The notes below the pieces were generated by a model. The model had not been told where the DNA came from, searched no databases, and worked only from the letters and a program-made list of their open reading frames with translations. A DNA stretch of 64,000 nt from Cupriavidus sp. P-10. GTDB taxonomy: Bacteria > Pseudomonadota > Gammaproteobacteria > Burkholderiales > Burkholderiaceae. Of this stretch, positions 1 to 9,470 are shown in pieces. Where the stretch lies: assembly GCF_003402535.2 (NCBI RefSeq), contig NZ_AP025170.1, forward strand, positions 2,294,001-2,358,000, read 5' to 3'. A program made the position numbers and the translations under genes. Numbering within the stretch: position 1 is the first letter of the stretch; every line of letters starts with the position of its first letter.

Positions 1-676
1 CGAACAGCGACAGCAGGATGATCAGCAGCGCCAGGCTGGGCTCGAAGATCGACGCGAAGATGATCAGCAGGTACAGCTCCGGCATCGAACTCCAGATCTC
101 GATGGCACGCTGCGAGAACAGGTCGAAGCGGCCGCCGAAGAAGCCCATCAGCGCCCCGGTCAGCGTGCCGATCACGACGCCGATCACGGTCAGTGCCAGG
201 CTGAACAGCACCGACACGCGGAAGCCGTACAGCAGCCGCGCCAGGATGTCGCGGCCGCGGTCATCGGTGCCGAGCCAGTTTTCGGCCGAAGGCGGCGCCG
301 GGTTGGGCTCCTTGGCGAAGTAGTTCAGCGAATCGTACGAATACCGGTTCAGCGGGAACACCGCGAAGTTGCCGTCGGTGGTGATGCGGTCGCGGATAAA
401 CGGGTCGAGGTAATCGGCCTGCGTCGGGAAGTCGCCGCCGAAGGTCGTCTCCGGGTAGGTCTTGACGATCGGGAAGTAGTAGTCGCCCTTGTACCGCACC
501 ATCAGCGGGCGGTTGCTGGACAACACCTCGGCGCCCAGGCTCAGCACGAAGATGGCGACGAAGATCACCAGGCTCCAGTAGCCGCGGCGGTTGCGCCGGA
601 AGCGCTGCCAGGCGCGCTGGCGCGGCGAGGGCGAATGCGGCAGGCCGTTGGGCACTGCGTGCGAGAACGGTTTCAT
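1..676 (-). CDS. yejE: YejE-like ABC transporter permease, partial (C-terminus beyond the window)
   Basis: Inner-membrane permease of a peptide/microcin C-type ABC importer. About 225 N-terminal residues are visible. A cytoplasmic lead with a basic RRNRRGYW stretch precedes a first membrane segment at about residues 34-52. A long periplasmic loop follows, then the ENWLGTDDRGRDILARLLYG element typical of DppC/OppC/YejE permeases, then further membrane helices. The ATG at 676 overlaps the TGA of the yejB-like gene (ATGA), which shows translational coupling in one operon. The expected ATPase gene yejF would lie beyond position 1. The family is clear; the transported substrate is inferred only from resemblance to yejABEF. 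Confidence 0.85.
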   Translation of the reverse strand, partial: MKPFSHAVPNGLPHSPSPRQRAWQRFRRNRRGYWSLVIFVAIFVLSLGAEVLSSNRPLMVRYKGDYYFPIVKTYPETTFGGDFPTQADYLDPFIRDRITTDGNFAVFPLNRYSYDSLNYFAKEPNPAPPSAENWLGTDDRGRDILARLLYGFRVSVLFSLALTVIGVVIGTLTGALMGFFGGRFDLFSQRAIEIWSSMPELYLLIIFASIFEPSLALLIILLSLF

Positions 677-1722
677 CGGTGCAGGCCCTCGAAATGGATG
701 CGGGGATCGACCAGCACGTAGCAGACATCGGAAATCAGGCGCGTGACCAGCCCGATCAGCGTGAACAGGTAGAGCGTGCCGAGCACCACCGGGTAGTCGC
801 GCCGCAGCACGGCCTCGTAAGACAGCAGGCCCAGCCCGTCGAGCGAGAACAGCGTCTCGATCAGCAGCGAGCCGGTAAAGAAGGCGCCGATGAAGGCCGC
901 CGGAAAACCGGTGACGAGCGGGATCAGCGCGTTGCGGAACACATGCTTCCACAGCACGCGACGCTCGCCCAGTCCCTTGGCGCGCGCGGTCAGCACGTAC
1001 TGCTTGCGGATTTCCTCGAGGAAGGCGTTCTTGGTCAGCATGGTCACCACGGCAAAGCTGCCTACCACCGAGGCGGTGATCGGCAGCACCAGGTGCCACA
1101 GGTAGTCCATCACCTTGCCCATCAGCGACAACTGCTCCCAGTTGTCGGAGGTGAGCCCGCGCAGCGGGAACCACTGCACGAAGGTGCCGCCGCCGAACAG
1201 CACCAGCAGCAGCACGCCCAGCACGAAGCCGGGAATCGCATAGCCGATCAGCACGATGATGCTGGTGACCACGTCGAATCGGCTGCCCGCCCGGATCGCC
1301 TTGGAGATGCCGAGCGGCACCGATATCAGGTAGGTCAGGAAAAACGTCCACAAACCCAGGCTGACCGACACCGGCAGCTTGGACTTGACCAGCTCCCACA
1401 CGCTGCGGTGCTGGAAATAACTCTGGCCCAGGTCGAACTGGGCAAAGCGCTTGAGCATCAGGAAGTAGCGCTCCAGCGGCGGCTTGTCGAAGCCGTACAG
1501 GGCCTGGATCTCCTTGATCTTCTCGGGGTCGACGCCGCGGCGGCCGCGGTACTCGGCGCCGCCGCCGCTGGCTTCGCCGGCGCCGCCCCGCCCTTTCAGT
1601 TCCATCATCATCTGCTCGACCGGTCCGCCCGGAACGAACTGGATGACGACAAAGGTCAGCGTGATGACGCCGATCAGCGTCGGGATCATCAGCAGGATGC
1701 GCTTGAGCAGGTAGGCAAGCAT
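673..1722 (-). CDS. yejB: YejB-like ABC transporter permease
   Basis: Inner-membrane permease, 349 residues, the usual YejB size. It begins with a membrane helix (LLKRILLMIPTLIGVITLTF, residues 5-24), which is the standard DppB/OppB/YejB opening. A glycine-rich insert of about 25 residues with RGGAGEASGGG lies near residues 45-60. The EAA-type loop (LTARAKGLGERRVLWKHVFRNA) lies around residues 243-265 and should dock the ATPase. It lies 40 bases downstream of the yejA-like receptor gene and overlaps yejE by four bases. It is assigned to the YejABEF importer by order and length; the substrate is not shown by sequence. Confidence 0.88.
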   Translation of the reverse strand: MLAYLLKRILLMIPTLIGVITLTFVVIQFVPGGPVEQMMMELKGRGGAGEASGGGAEYRGRRGVDPEKIKEIQALYGFDKPPLERYFLMLKRFAQFDLGQSYFQHRSVWELVKSKLPVSVSLGLWTFFLTYLISVPLGISKAIRAGSRFDVVTSIIVLIGYAIPGFVLGVLLLVLFGGGTFVQWFPLRGLTSDNWEQLSLMGKVMDYLWHLVLPITASVVGSFAVVTMLTKNAFLEEIRKQYVLTARAKGLGERRVLWKHVFRNALIPLVTGFPAAFIGAFFTGSLLIETLFSLDGLGLLSYEAVLRRDYPVVLGTLYLFTLIGLVTRLISDVCYVLVDPRIHFEGLHR

Positions 1723-1762
1723 CGGCCGGTCCTCATTCTTTAGCTAATCTGCACTGACCGCG

Positions 1763-3661
1763 TCAGCGCGCTTGCGGCTTGAGGTCCTTGCGCCACCACT
1801 GGCTCAGGATCCAGCCTTCGGCCGTGTAGAAATAGGGAAGCCGCTCCGGGTACCCGAGTTCCTTGCGGTAAGACACCCGGTGTGACGCACTGTACCAGTT
1901 GGGCACGATGTAGTAGCCGTGCATCAGCACCCGGTCGAGCGCGCGCCCGGCGGTGATCAGCTCCTCGCGGGTGTGGGCATGCAGCACGTTGTCGACCAGC
2001 TTGTCGATGACCGGCGACTTCACCCCGAACAGGTTGTCCGAGCCGGGCGTGGTGGCGGCCTCGCTGGCGAAGCGGTCGCGCAGCTCATTGCCGGGGCTCT
2101 GCGAGTCGGGGAAACGGATCGACACCATGTCGAAGTCGAAGTCCTCCAGCCGCTTCTGGTACAGCGCAAAGTCGGTGGTGCGCTGGTGTACCTGGATGCC
2201 GAGCTTTTCCAGGTTGCGCACATAGGTGGTGATGACCCGGCTCATGGCGCCGCCGTCGTCCAGGAACTCGAACACCAGCGGTTCGCCCTTGGCGTTGCGC
2301 AGCGCGCCGTCGCCGTAGGTCCAGCCGGCCTGCGCCAGCAGGCGCCGGGCCAGGCGCAGGTTGTCGCGCAGCGAGCGGGGCGCCGCGGTGCTGGGCTGCA
2401 CCACCTCGGGGCCGAAGACCTCGGGCGGCAACTCGGCACGCAGCGGCTCCAGCAGCGCCATCTCGCCAGGGCCGGGCCGGCCGTCGAAGGTGGCGCTGGC
2501 GGCCAGCTCGCTGTTGGAGAACCAGCTGTCCAGGCGCTTGTAGGCGCCATAGAACAGCTGCCGGTTCAGCCATTCGAAGTCCAGCGCCAGGATCAGCGCC
2601 TGGCGCACCCGCACATCCTGGAACACCGGCTTGCGCATGTTCATCACGAAGCCCTGCATGCCGGCGCCGTTGCGGTGCGGGAATTCGGTCTTGATCAGCT
2701 CGCCGTTGCGGAAGCGCGTGCCCTGGTAGCTCTTGGCCCAGTTCTTGGCGCGGTATTCGACGATGGCGTCGAACTCGCCGGCCTTGTAGGCCTCCAGCTT
2801 GGCGGTCTCGTCCTTGTACAGCCGGTAGACCACGCGCGCGAAGTTGAAGGTGCCGCGCCGCACCGCCTGGTTCTTGCCCCAGTAGTTGGGATCGCGCTTG
2901 AAGATGATGCCGCGGCCGGCGTCGTAGCGCTCGATCAGGTAGGGACCGCTGGTAATGGGCGGCTCGAAGGTCAGCTTGTCGAACGGCACCTTGGCGGTCC
3001 ACTTCTTCGAGAACACCGGCAACGCGCCGACGATCAGCGGCAACTCGCGGTTGCGCTGCTTGAAGTCGTAGCGCAGCGTGCGCTCGCCAGTCACCACCAC
3101 CGCCTTCACGTCGGTGCACATGCTGCGATAGCCGGGGCTCGACGCCTTGCTCATCAGCATGTCATAAGAATGTTTGACATCCGATGCCAGCACCGGGTCG
3201 CCGTTGGAGAAGCGCGCCTGCGGGCGGATGCGGAACGTGACCGACAGTTCGTCCGGCGCGACCGTGACGTCCTCGGCCAGCAGGCCGTAGGCGCTGGCGG
3301 TTTCGTCGGCGCTGCTGACCAGCAGCGACTCGAACATCAGCGCATTGAGCCCGGGCGCCGAGGTGCCCTTCAGCGTGAACGGGTTGAACTTGTCGAAACT
3401 GGTGCGCCGGTCCGGATTGGCGAGCGTGAGCGTGCCACCAACCGGGGCGTTGGGATTGACATAATCGAAGTGCGAGAAATTCTCGGTGTACTTCAGGTCC
3501 CCGTGCAGCGCAAAGCCATGCGCCGCCATGGCCGGAGATGGGACCAGAGTGGCCAGGGAGCTCCCCGCCGCCAGCATCGTCGCCAGCCCGAACCGCAGTA
3601 CCGCATCCCGCCGGAAGCACTGCCATGCCGCCTGAAGCGGCCAACGTGCTTGAATAGGCAT
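1763..3661 (-). CDS. yejA: Extracellular solute-binding protein family 5 (YejA-like)
   Basis: Periplasmic receptor of the adjacent ABC importer, 632 residues. An N-terminal leader with a hydrophobic core ends in a signal-peptidase-like site (SPAMAAHG, about residues 42-49). The mature part carries SBP family 5 features: a first lobe with PNAPVGGTL, an [11 protein letters not shown] segment, and [12 protein letters not shown] in the middle. The ATG at 3661 is preferred because GGAGGA lies about ten bases upstream. The reading frame stays open to 3907 and would otherwise run into the divergent fabI. Order and spacing put it first in the yej-like operon. Oligopeptide or microcin C-like substrates are inferred from the family. 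Confidence 0.88.
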   Translation of the reverse strand: MPIQARWPLQAAWQCFRRDAVLRFGLATMLAAGSSLATLVPSPAMAAHGFALHGDLKYTENFSHFDYVNPNAPVGGTLTLANPDRRTSFDKFNPFTLKGTSAPGLNALMFESLLVSSADETASAYGLLAEDVTVAPDELSVTFRIRPQARFSNGDPVLASDVKHSYDMLMSKASSPGYRSMCTDVKAVVVTGERTLRYDFKQRNRELPLIVGALPVFSKKWTAKVPFDKLTFEPPITSGPYLIERYDAGRGIIFKRDPNYWGKNQAVRRGTFNFARVVYRLYKDETAKLEAYKAGEFDAIVEYRAKNWAKSYQGTRFRNGELIKTEFPHRNGAGMQGFVMNMRKPVFQDVRVRQALILALDFEWLNRQLFYGAYKRLDSWFSNSELAASATFDGRPGPGEMALLEPLRAELPPEVFGPEVVQPSTAAPRSLRDNLRLARRLLAQAGWTYGDGALRNAKGEPLVFEFLDDGGAMSRVITTYVRNLEKLGIQVHQRTTDFALYQKRLEDFDFDMVSIRFPDSQSPGNELRDRFASEAATTPGSDNLFGVKSPVIDKLVDNVLHAHTREELITAGRALDRVLMHGYYIVPNWYSASHRVSYRKELGYPERLPYFYTAEGWILSQWWRKDLKPQAR

Positions 3662-3872
3662 CCCGTTGGATTCCTCCACTATGACCTCTGGGGTCCCGGC
3701 GTTCTGCGGCCGGGCCAAGTATGAGACAATTTTACATGCGTCCGGGGTAGCGCCAGCCATCCGGACATTCCCTCTGCGCGGCGCAATAAAACGGCCGCAG
3801 AACAGCCAAGGCACGCGCACGGCCGCACGGCGGACGCAGGAAGCGTGCCTGATACACCACCTTGGAGAACTT

Positions 3873-4658
3873 ATGGGATTTCTGGCAGGTAAGCGGATCC
3901 TCATCACGGGCTTGCTCTCGAACCGCTCGATCGCCTATGGCATTGCGTCCGCGTGCAAGCGCGAAGGCGCCGAACTCGCCTTCACCTATGTCGGCGAACG
4001 GTTCAAGGACCGGATCAGCGACTTTGCCAAGGAATTCGGCACCGACATGGTGTTCGAGTGCGACGTCGGCAGCGACGAGCAGATCGCCTCGACCTTCGCC
4101 GCGCTGGGCCAGCGCTGGGAGAAGTTCGACGGGCTGGTGCACTCGATCGGCTTCGCGCCGCGCGAGGCCATCTCCGGCGATTTCCTCGAGGGCCTGTCGC
4201 GCGAAGGCTTCCGCATCGCCCACGACATTTCCGCCTACAGCTTCCCGGCGCTGGCCAAGGCCGCGCTGCCGCTGCTGTCGGACAAGGCCTCGCTGCTGAC
4301 GCTGACCTACCTGGGCGCCGAGCGCGTGGTCCCCAACTACAACACCATGGGCCTGGCCAAGGCCGCGCTGGAAGCCAGCGTGCGCTACCTGGCTTCGTCG
4401 GTCGGCCCGCGCGGCATCCGCGCCAACGGCATCTCGGCCGGCCCGATCAAGACACTGGCCGCCTCCGGCATCAAGGACTTCGGCAAGCTGCTGGGCCACT
4501 TCGAGCAAGCCGCCCCGCTGCGCCGCAACGTGACCATCGAAGAAGTCGGCAACGTGGCCGCCTTCCTGCTGTCCGACCTGGCCAGCGGCGTAACCGGTGA
4601 GATCACCTACGTCGACGGCGGCTTCAATATCGTCGGCGCGAGCGTCGCGGACGCCTGA
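3873..4658 (+). CDS. fabI: Enoyl-[acyl-carrier-protein] reductase (NADH) FabI
   Basis: Cytoplasmic enzyme that reduces trans-2-enoyl-ACP in the last step of each fatty acid elongation cycle. It is 261 residues long, matching typical FabI. The classical-divergent SDR signature is present: nucleotide-binding start [15 protein letters not shown] (residues 11-25), and catalytic Tyr146, Tyr156 and Lys163 in the [18 protein letters not shown] block, the same numbering as in Escherichia coli FabI. The ATG at 3873 follows a GGAG. It is transcribed divergently from the yejA-like gene and ends before a strong hairpin terminator, so it is probably monocistronic. It is an essential-type enzyme and the target class of triclosan-like inhibitors (family knowledge). 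Confidence 0.96.
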   Translation: MGFLAGKRILITGLLSNRSIAYGIASACKREGAELAFTYVGERFKDRISDFAKEFGTDMVFECDVGSDEQIASTFAALGQRWEKFDGLVHSIGFAPREAISGDFLEGLSREGFRIAHDISAYSFPALAKAALPLLSDKASLLTLTYLGAERVVPNYNTMGLAKAALEASVRYLASSVGPRGIRANGISAGPIKTLAASGIKDFGKLLGHFEQAAPLRRNVTIEEVGNVAAFLLSDLASGVTGEITYVDGGFNIVGASVADA

Positions 4659-4695
4659 CGGCAGGACTGCCGGCGCCTGCGCCGGGATCGACAAG

Positions 4696-4722
4696 GGGCG
4701 CCAGCGATGGCGCCCTTTTTTC
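4696..4722 (+). terminator. Rho-independent terminator after fabI
   Basis: A perfect GGGCGCC/GGCGCCC stem with a six-base AGCGAT loop is followed directly by TTTTTT. It lies 37 bases past the fabI stop codon. Confidence 0.88.
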
Positions 4723-4764
4723 TTGGCAGGTTTTCCTTTCTCGCGCGTCGGCCGGGAGCAGAGA

Positions 4765-6048
4765 TCAAGCCGCCGCGGTAGCGCCGCGGCGGTCCATGTC
4801 GAGCACCGACCAGGCATAGATCGCCAGGCCGCCCAGCGCCAGCAGCAGGCCAACCCAGCCGGTCGAGGTCCAGCCATAGCCGGCGGCGATGGTCACGCCG
4901 CCCAGCCACGCGCCCAGCGCATTGGCCATGTTGAACGCCGAATGGTTGAGCGCTGCCGCCAGCGCCTGCGCGTCGCCGGCCACGTCCATCAGCCGGATCT
5001 GCAGCGCCGGGCCGAGCGCGACCACGGTGCCGATCAACAGCACATTCGCTGCCGCCAGCCACGGATGCGGCGCGGTGAAGGTGAAGGCGCCCAGCACCAG
5101 TGCGGTCCACACCAGCACGCCGCCGATGGTCGGCATCAGCGCCTTGTCGGCCAGCCGCGCACCGGCGAGATTGCCCACCACCATGCCGACGCCGAACAGC
5201 GCCAGCACCACGGGGATGCCCGCGGCAGGCATGTGCGCCAGTTCTAGCATGGTCGGCTTGATGTAGCTGAACACGGAGAACATGCCGCCAAACCCGATCG
5301 CGCCGATACCCAGCGTCAGCCATACCTGCTTGCGCTTGAGCGCCGACAGTTCGCGCAGCGGGCTGGCATGCCGGTCGGCCGGCACAAACGGCACGAAACG
5401 CCACACCAGCAGCGCCGTCAGCGCGCCGAGCGCGCCGACGATCACGAAGGCCGATCGCCAGCCCAGCCAGGTGCCGACCGTGGCGGCGATCGGTACGCCG
5501 ACCAGCGTCGCGGTGGTCAGGCCCAGCATCACCAGCCCCACCGCCTGCGCACGCCGCTCGCGCGGCACCAGCCCGGCGGCGACCAGCGCCGCCACGCCAA
5601 AGTACGTGCCGTGCGGGAAGCCGGTCAGCAGCCGCGCCACCAGCATCGACAGGTAGGCCGGCGCCATCGCGCTGGCGAGATTGCCCGCCGCGAACACCGC
5701 CATCAGCGCCACCAGCAGGTTGCGCCGCGGCCAGCGCGCGCCCAGCACCGCCAGCAGCGGCGCGCCAATGACCACGCCCAGCGCATAGGCACTGATCAGG
5801 TGTCCGGCTTCTGGGATAGAGATAGCGAGGTCGCGCGCGGCATCGGGCAGCAGGCCCATGATGACGAATTCGCCGGTGCCGATGGCGAAGCTGCCGACGC
5901 CGAGTGCCAGCAGCGCAAGGCGGCCGGAGCGGGCTGGCGGTTCAGCGGACCTGGCAGGAGAGTGGGACGTGCTCGCATCGCGCGAGACGCCGGAAGGCGG
6001 TACGCCGCGGACGGCGTCCGCGGCGGCGTGTGCATGTGGGGCGGCCAT
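4765..6048 (-). CDS. MFS transporter, sugar/drug efflux type (AraJ/YdhP-like)
   Basis: Major facilitator superfamily exporter with about twelve membrane segments, 427 residues from the chosen ATG. The first helix has the GxFAIGTGEFVIMGLLP pattern of the AraJ/YdhP/PbuE (DHA1) branch. Between helices 2 and 3 lies LGARWPRRNLL, matching the MFS motif A region. The start is uncertain. An ATG at 6048 is chosen, but the frame stays open upstream to a TTG at 6165, and the alanine-rich first 40 residues look poorly conserved. It converges with fabI across the terminator. The substrate cannot be read from sequence. Confidence 0.8.
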   Translation of the reverse strand: MAAPHAHAAADAVRGVPPSGVSRDASTSHSPARSAEPPARSGRLALLALGVGSFAIGTGEFVIMGLLPDAARDLAISIPEAGHLISAYALGVVIGAPLLAVLGARWPRRNLLVALMAVFAAGNLASAMAPAYLSMLVARLLTGFPHGTYFGVAALVAAGLVPRERRAQAVGLVMLGLTTATLVGVPIAATVGTWLGWRSAFVIVGALGALTALLVWRFVPFVPADRHASPLRELSALKRKQVWLTLGIGAIGFGGMFSVFSYIKPTMLELAHMPAAGIPVVLALFGVGMVVGNLAGARLADKALMPTIGGVLVWTALVLGAFTFTAPHPWLAAANVLLIGTVVALGPALQIRLMDVAGDAQALAAALNHSAFNMANALGAWLGGVTIAAGYGWTSTGWVGLLLALGGLAIYAWSVLDMDRRGATAAA

Positions 6049-6207
6049 GTACAGGATTGCAGAGGGTTCTACGGAAATGCCGCCCGCTGCCGGGCGGGTC
6101 GATGACCCCGCCTCTGGTGATCCAGCGTGCTCCTGTGCGGCGCGCAAGGCGTTATTGTGAGGCAAAACGCGGAAACGTGCCGGGGCGCCGGCACGTTTGC
6201 CATGCGC

Positions 6208-7308
6208 TCAGGCCTGCAGCTGGTAGCGCTCGAGCCAGTGCGCGTAAGGCGCGGGCAGCACCCACGACGGCTTCTGCACCTGCAGGCGCTGGGCGGCCTG
6301 GTAAGGCCAGTGCGGATTGGCCAGCAGCGCGCGGCCGACCATGACGAGGTCCATCTGGCCGGCAGCGACGGCACGGTCGGCCAGCACCGGGTTGTCGATG
6401 CCCCACGACGAGGCCACCGGCAGCTTCGCCTCGCTGCGCACGCGCTCGGCGATCGGCGCGAGGAAGGCCGGCCCCCAGGGAATCTTTGCGTCCGGCGTGG
6501 AGAAGCCGACGCTGACGTTGAGCAGGTCCAGCCCGCCCTCGCGCATGGCGCGCGCCAGTTCGATCGAATCGGCCAGCGTCTCTTCGTCGTTGCCGTCGAA
6601 CTCGATCACGCCGAAGCGCGCGGTCAGCGGCAGGTTGGCGGGCCACACTTCGCGCACCGCGGCCAGCGTTTCCAGCAGGAAACGGCTGCGGCCGGCCAGG
6701 TCGCCACCATACGCATCGTCGCGCTGGTTGGCATGGCGCGAGAAGAAGCTCTGCGCAAGGTAGCCATGGGCGAAATGCAGTTCAAGCCATTCAAAGCCGG
6801 CATCGCGCGCACGGCGTGCCGCGGCGACGAAATCGCGCTGAACGCGCGCAATGTCGTCAAGCGTCATGGCCTTGGGGACCTTGGGCAGGTGCGCGCCGAA
6901 CGGCACCGCTGACGGCGACAGCGTCTGCCAGCCGCGCGGATCGTCTGCGCCGATATGGTCGTCGCCTTCCCACGGGCGGTTGGCGCTGGCCTTGCGGCCG
7001 GCATGCGCGATCTGGATGCCCGGCACCGCGCCGCCGGCCTTGATCGCCGTGGCAATGCGCGCCATGCCGGCTTGCTGCGCATCGTTCCACAACCCGGTGC
7101 AGCCGGGGGTGATGCGGCCTTCGGGCGACACGGCAGTCGCTTCGACGATCACCAGGCCGGCGCCGCCACGCGCCAGGCCGGCGTAATGCGTCTGGTGCCA
7201 GTCATTGACCATGCCGTCGACGGCGCTGTACTGGCACATCGGCGGGATCGCGACGCGGTTGCGCAGCGTGACATCTTTCAGTTCAAACGGGGAAAACAGG
7301 GCAGACAT
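6208..7308 (-). CDS. NADH:flavin oxidoreductase, Old Yellow Enzyme family (YqjM/XenA type)
   Basis: Soluble FMN-dependent ene-reductase, 366 residues. The start SALFSPFELKDVTLRNRVAIPPMCQYSA is diagnostic of the YqjM-type OYE class, with the cysteine of PPMCQY (residue 24) that tunes flavin potential. The HxxH substrate-anion site is in IQIAHAGRKAS, and the family's LHFAHGYL (around residue 190) and late VMVGRALLANPHW (residues 327-339) blocks are present. Such enzymes reduce activated C=C bonds of enones, nitroesters or quinones. It is transcribed divergently from a LysR regulator that probably controls it. A second OYE-type domain at the right end of the window is part of a different, bifunctional enzyme. 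Confidence 0.9.
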   Translation of the reverse strand: MSALFSPFELKDVTLRNRVAIPPMCQYSAVDGMVNDWHQTHYAGLARGGAGLVIVEATAVSPEGRITPGCTGLWNDAQQAGMARIATAIKAGGAVPGIQIAHAGRKASANRPWEGDDHIGADDPRGWQTLSPSAVPFGAHLPKVPKAMTLDDIARVQRDFVAAARRARDAGFEWLELHFAHGYLAQSFFSRHANQRDDAYGGDLAGRSRFLLETLAAVREVWPANLPLTARFGVIEFDGNDEETLADSIELARAMREGGLDLLNVSVGFSTPDAKIPWGPAFLAPIAERVRSEAKLPVASSWGIDNPVLADRAVAAGQMDLVMVGRALLANPHWPYQAAQRLQVQKPSWVLPAPYAHWLERYQLQA

Positions 7309-7383
7309 GCTGGTTGGGTTCCTGCGTCATTGCATGAGCCCAGATGGTATGCGCGCGGCGCTATAATGAAAACCACGTACCAG

Positions 7384-7398
7384 TTATTGAATCAATAA
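7384..7398. promoter_or_regulatory. Inverted repeat between OYE and LysR genes (candidate LysR operator)
   Basis: TTATTGA-A-TCAATAA is a perfect 7-bp inverted repeat with a one-base centre. It lies ten bases before the LysR ATG and within the divergent promoter region. LysR-type regulators usually bind an interrupted dyad at this place, so it is a candidate autoregulatory site. This is inference from position and symmetry. Confidence 0.45.
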
Positions 7399-7407
7399 AT
7401 ATTCATT

Positions 7408-8280
7408 ATGGTGAACCCGCAGTGGCTTCGCTCCTTCGTTACCCTTTCTGAACTGGGCAGCTTTACCCGCACCGCCGACCGCCTCGACCTGACGCAGGCC
7501 GCCGTCAGCCAGCATGTGCGCCACCTGGAAGGCCAGTTCGGTCCCCTTCTGATCCGCCGCCCGCGCGCCATCGAGCTGACCCCCGCCGGCTGCGCCCTGC
7601 TCGACTACTGTCGCGAGATGGACAAGGCCGGCGAGCGGCTGAACGCCCGGCTCTCCGATGCCGACAGCTCCAACGGCGAGGTCTCGCTGATCACGCCGGG
7701 CAGCATCGGCCTGTACCTGTACCCGATCCTGCTGGCCTTCCAGCAGGCCAATCGCGGGCTGATCGTGCGCCATCGCTTCGCGCCCGACCACGAAGTCGTG
7801 GAAGCCGTGCTGCAGAATCACTATGAGCTTGGGCTAGTCACGCTGAAGCCAGACGATGCACGGCTCGCGGCGTGCCCGTTTATCGAAGAGCGCCTGGAAC
7901 TGGTCGTTCCCGCGCACGAAGACGTGCACACCTGGCAGGATCTGGAACGCATCGGCTTTATCGACCACCCCGACGGCAAGGCGATGGCAAGCCGCTTGTT
8001 CGGCAGGCGCTTTCCGGGCAATCCTGGCGTGCGCAGCCTGCCCTGCCGTGGCTTCAGCAACCAGGTTGGCCTGATCCTGGAGCCGGTGGCACGCGGGCTG
8101 GGCTTCACCGTGATCCACCAATACGCGCGCAAGGCCTTCGCGCATGCGGAGGCGGTCAAGGTGGTCGACTGTGGCCCGCCGGCGGTCGATACGCTCTGGC
8201 TGGTCCATCGTGCAGAGTGGCCGCTGTCGCCGCGCGCCGCGCGGGTGCTGGAGCATCTGCGGCAGGAAGTCGCGCACTGA
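7408..8280 (+). CDS. LysR-family transcriptional regulator
   Basis: DNA-binding regulator, 290 residues. The N-terminal winged helix-turn-helix (WLRSFVTLSELGSFTRTADRLDLTQAAVSQHVRHLE, residues 5-40) is unmistakably LysR type. The rest is a periplasmic-binding-protein-like effector domain starting near residue 88. The ATG at 7408 sits next to a small palindrome and is divergent from the Old Yellow Enzyme gene, the usual arrangement for a regulator and its target. The effector is unknown. Confidence 0.93.
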   Translation: MVNPQWLRSFVTLSELGSFTRTADRLDLTQAAVSQHVRHLEGQFGPLLIRRPRAIELTPAGCALLDYCREMDKAGERLNARLSDADSSNGEVSLITPGSIGLYLYPILLAFQQANRGLIVRHRFAPDHEVVEAVLQNHYELGLVTLKPDDARLAACPFIEERLELVVPAHEDVHTWQDLERIGFIDHPDGKAMASRLFGRRFPGNPGVRSLPCRGFSNQVGLILEPVARGLGFTVIHQYARKAFAHAEAVKVVDCGPPAVDTLWLVHRAEWPLSPRAARVLEHLRQEVAH

Positions 8281-8462
8281 CGGCACGCACGCGCGTCGGC
8301 CGCCCCAGCGCGGAAGCTGAGCCAGGCCCTGCTCGCCGGCCTGAATGACTCCGCCAACGCCAAGAAATATGCCCGGTGTCGTGGCAAAATGCAGTGCAAA
8401 CCCACTACGCTGCGTCGGCCGGCTAGCCGCCCACGGCACGGCCCCGCCGCTTTGCCCCGACC

Positions 8463-9362
8463 ATGAACCTGTCCCAACTGCAAGCCCGCGTCGCCCGCGA
8501 AATCGTTGCGCTTGCCCGCCTCGACACCCTGCGCGCCGGCGACCACCTTGCCGAAAGCGTGCTGGCGGATCGGATCGGGGTGTCCCGCTCCCCCGTCAAC
8601 GTCGCCTTGCGCTACCTGGTCGAAATGGGCGCCGTGGTCCACGACCACAATCGCGGCTATTTCCTGGCCGAAGATGCGTCAGCGCTGTCGGCGATCGCCG
8701 AGGCCTTGTCCGCGGAACCTGACGACCCCCTGTACCTGAAGATTGCCGAGGACCGGCTGAACAAGACGCTGCCGGACCTGGTGAACGAGGCCGACATGAT
8801 GCGCCAGTACGACGTGTCGCGCAGCGCGTTGCGCAAGGCGCTGTCGCGCATCCAGGAAGAAGGCTGGGTCGAGCGCTCGATCGGGCATGGCTGGACCTTC
8901 CTGCCGATGATCGATTCGGCGCAGGCCTATGAAGAAAGCTACCTGTACCGCACGGCGCTGGAGCCGACCGGCTTGCTGAGCCCCTGGTTCAAGTCCGATC
9001 CGGTCGAACTGGCCTCATTGCGCCGGCAGCAGCGCGCGATCGTGGAAGGCGGCTACAAGTCGATGACGCCGATCGAGCTGTTTGAATCGAACAGCCGCTT
9101 CCACGAGATCCTGGCGAAGTGGTCGGGCAACCGCTTCATCATGCAGTCGGTCAAGCGCATGGATTCACTGCGCCGGCTGGTCGAGTACGGCCAGGCCAGG
9201 AACCGCAAGCCGCGCCAGGAGCAGGCGATCGAGCATCTCGCCATCCTCGACGCGATCGCCGCGCAAGACATGCTGAAGGCCGCCTCACTGATGCGCGAGC
9301 ACCTGGAAGGCGCGCGCCGGCGGAAGGTCCATACCACCAACGTGTTCAAGAGCGCAGCTTAG
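8463..9362 (+). CDS. GntR/FadR-like regulator with two winged-helix domains and FCD C-terminus
   Basis: Predicted transcription factor, 299 residues, longer than the usual 220-250 of FCD-type GntR proteins. Two winged-helix units seem to lie in tandem. The first is at about residues 5-60 (AESVLADRIGVSRSPVNVAL) and the second at about residues 95-145 (MMRQYDVSRSALRKALSRI), ending in GHGWTFLP. The C-terminal alpha-helical part contains the FCD-like NSRFHEILAKWSGNRFI stretch. It is clearly similar along its whole length to the regulator at 18206-19093, including HGWTFLP and the RRL(V/M)EY motif. It stands next to, and converges with, the ALDH-containing operon, which is a likely target. Confidence 0.85.
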   Translation: MNLSQLQARVAREIVALARLDTLRAGDHLAESVLADRIGVSRSPVNVALRYLVEMGAVVHDHNRGYFLAEDASALSAIAEALSAEPDDPLYLKIAEDRLNKTLPDLVNEADMMRQYDVSRSALRKALSRIQEEGWVERSIGHGWTFLPMIDSAQAYEESYLYRTALEPTGLLSPWFKSDPVELASLRRQQRAIVEGGYKSMTPIELFESNSRFHEILAKWSGNRFIMQSVKRMDSLRRLVEYGQARNRKPRQEQAIEHLAILDAIAAQDMLKAASLMREHLEGARRRKVHTTNVFKSAA

Positions 9363-9470
9363 AGGGCGGCAGGCCGCGGTCCTGATGACGGCGGCCGCCC
9401 TGCCCGCGTCGCATTCATTCGCCACATAACTCATTCCGACCCACCACCTCGGCGGATCGCGAAAGGGGCC

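Noticed and set aside
1919..3724. Very long plus-strand open frame opposite the yejA-like gene
   Set aside because: It lies opposite a well-recognised receptor gene, and its translation is rich in His, Gln, Arg and Val with no family pattern. It is a GC-driven shadow.
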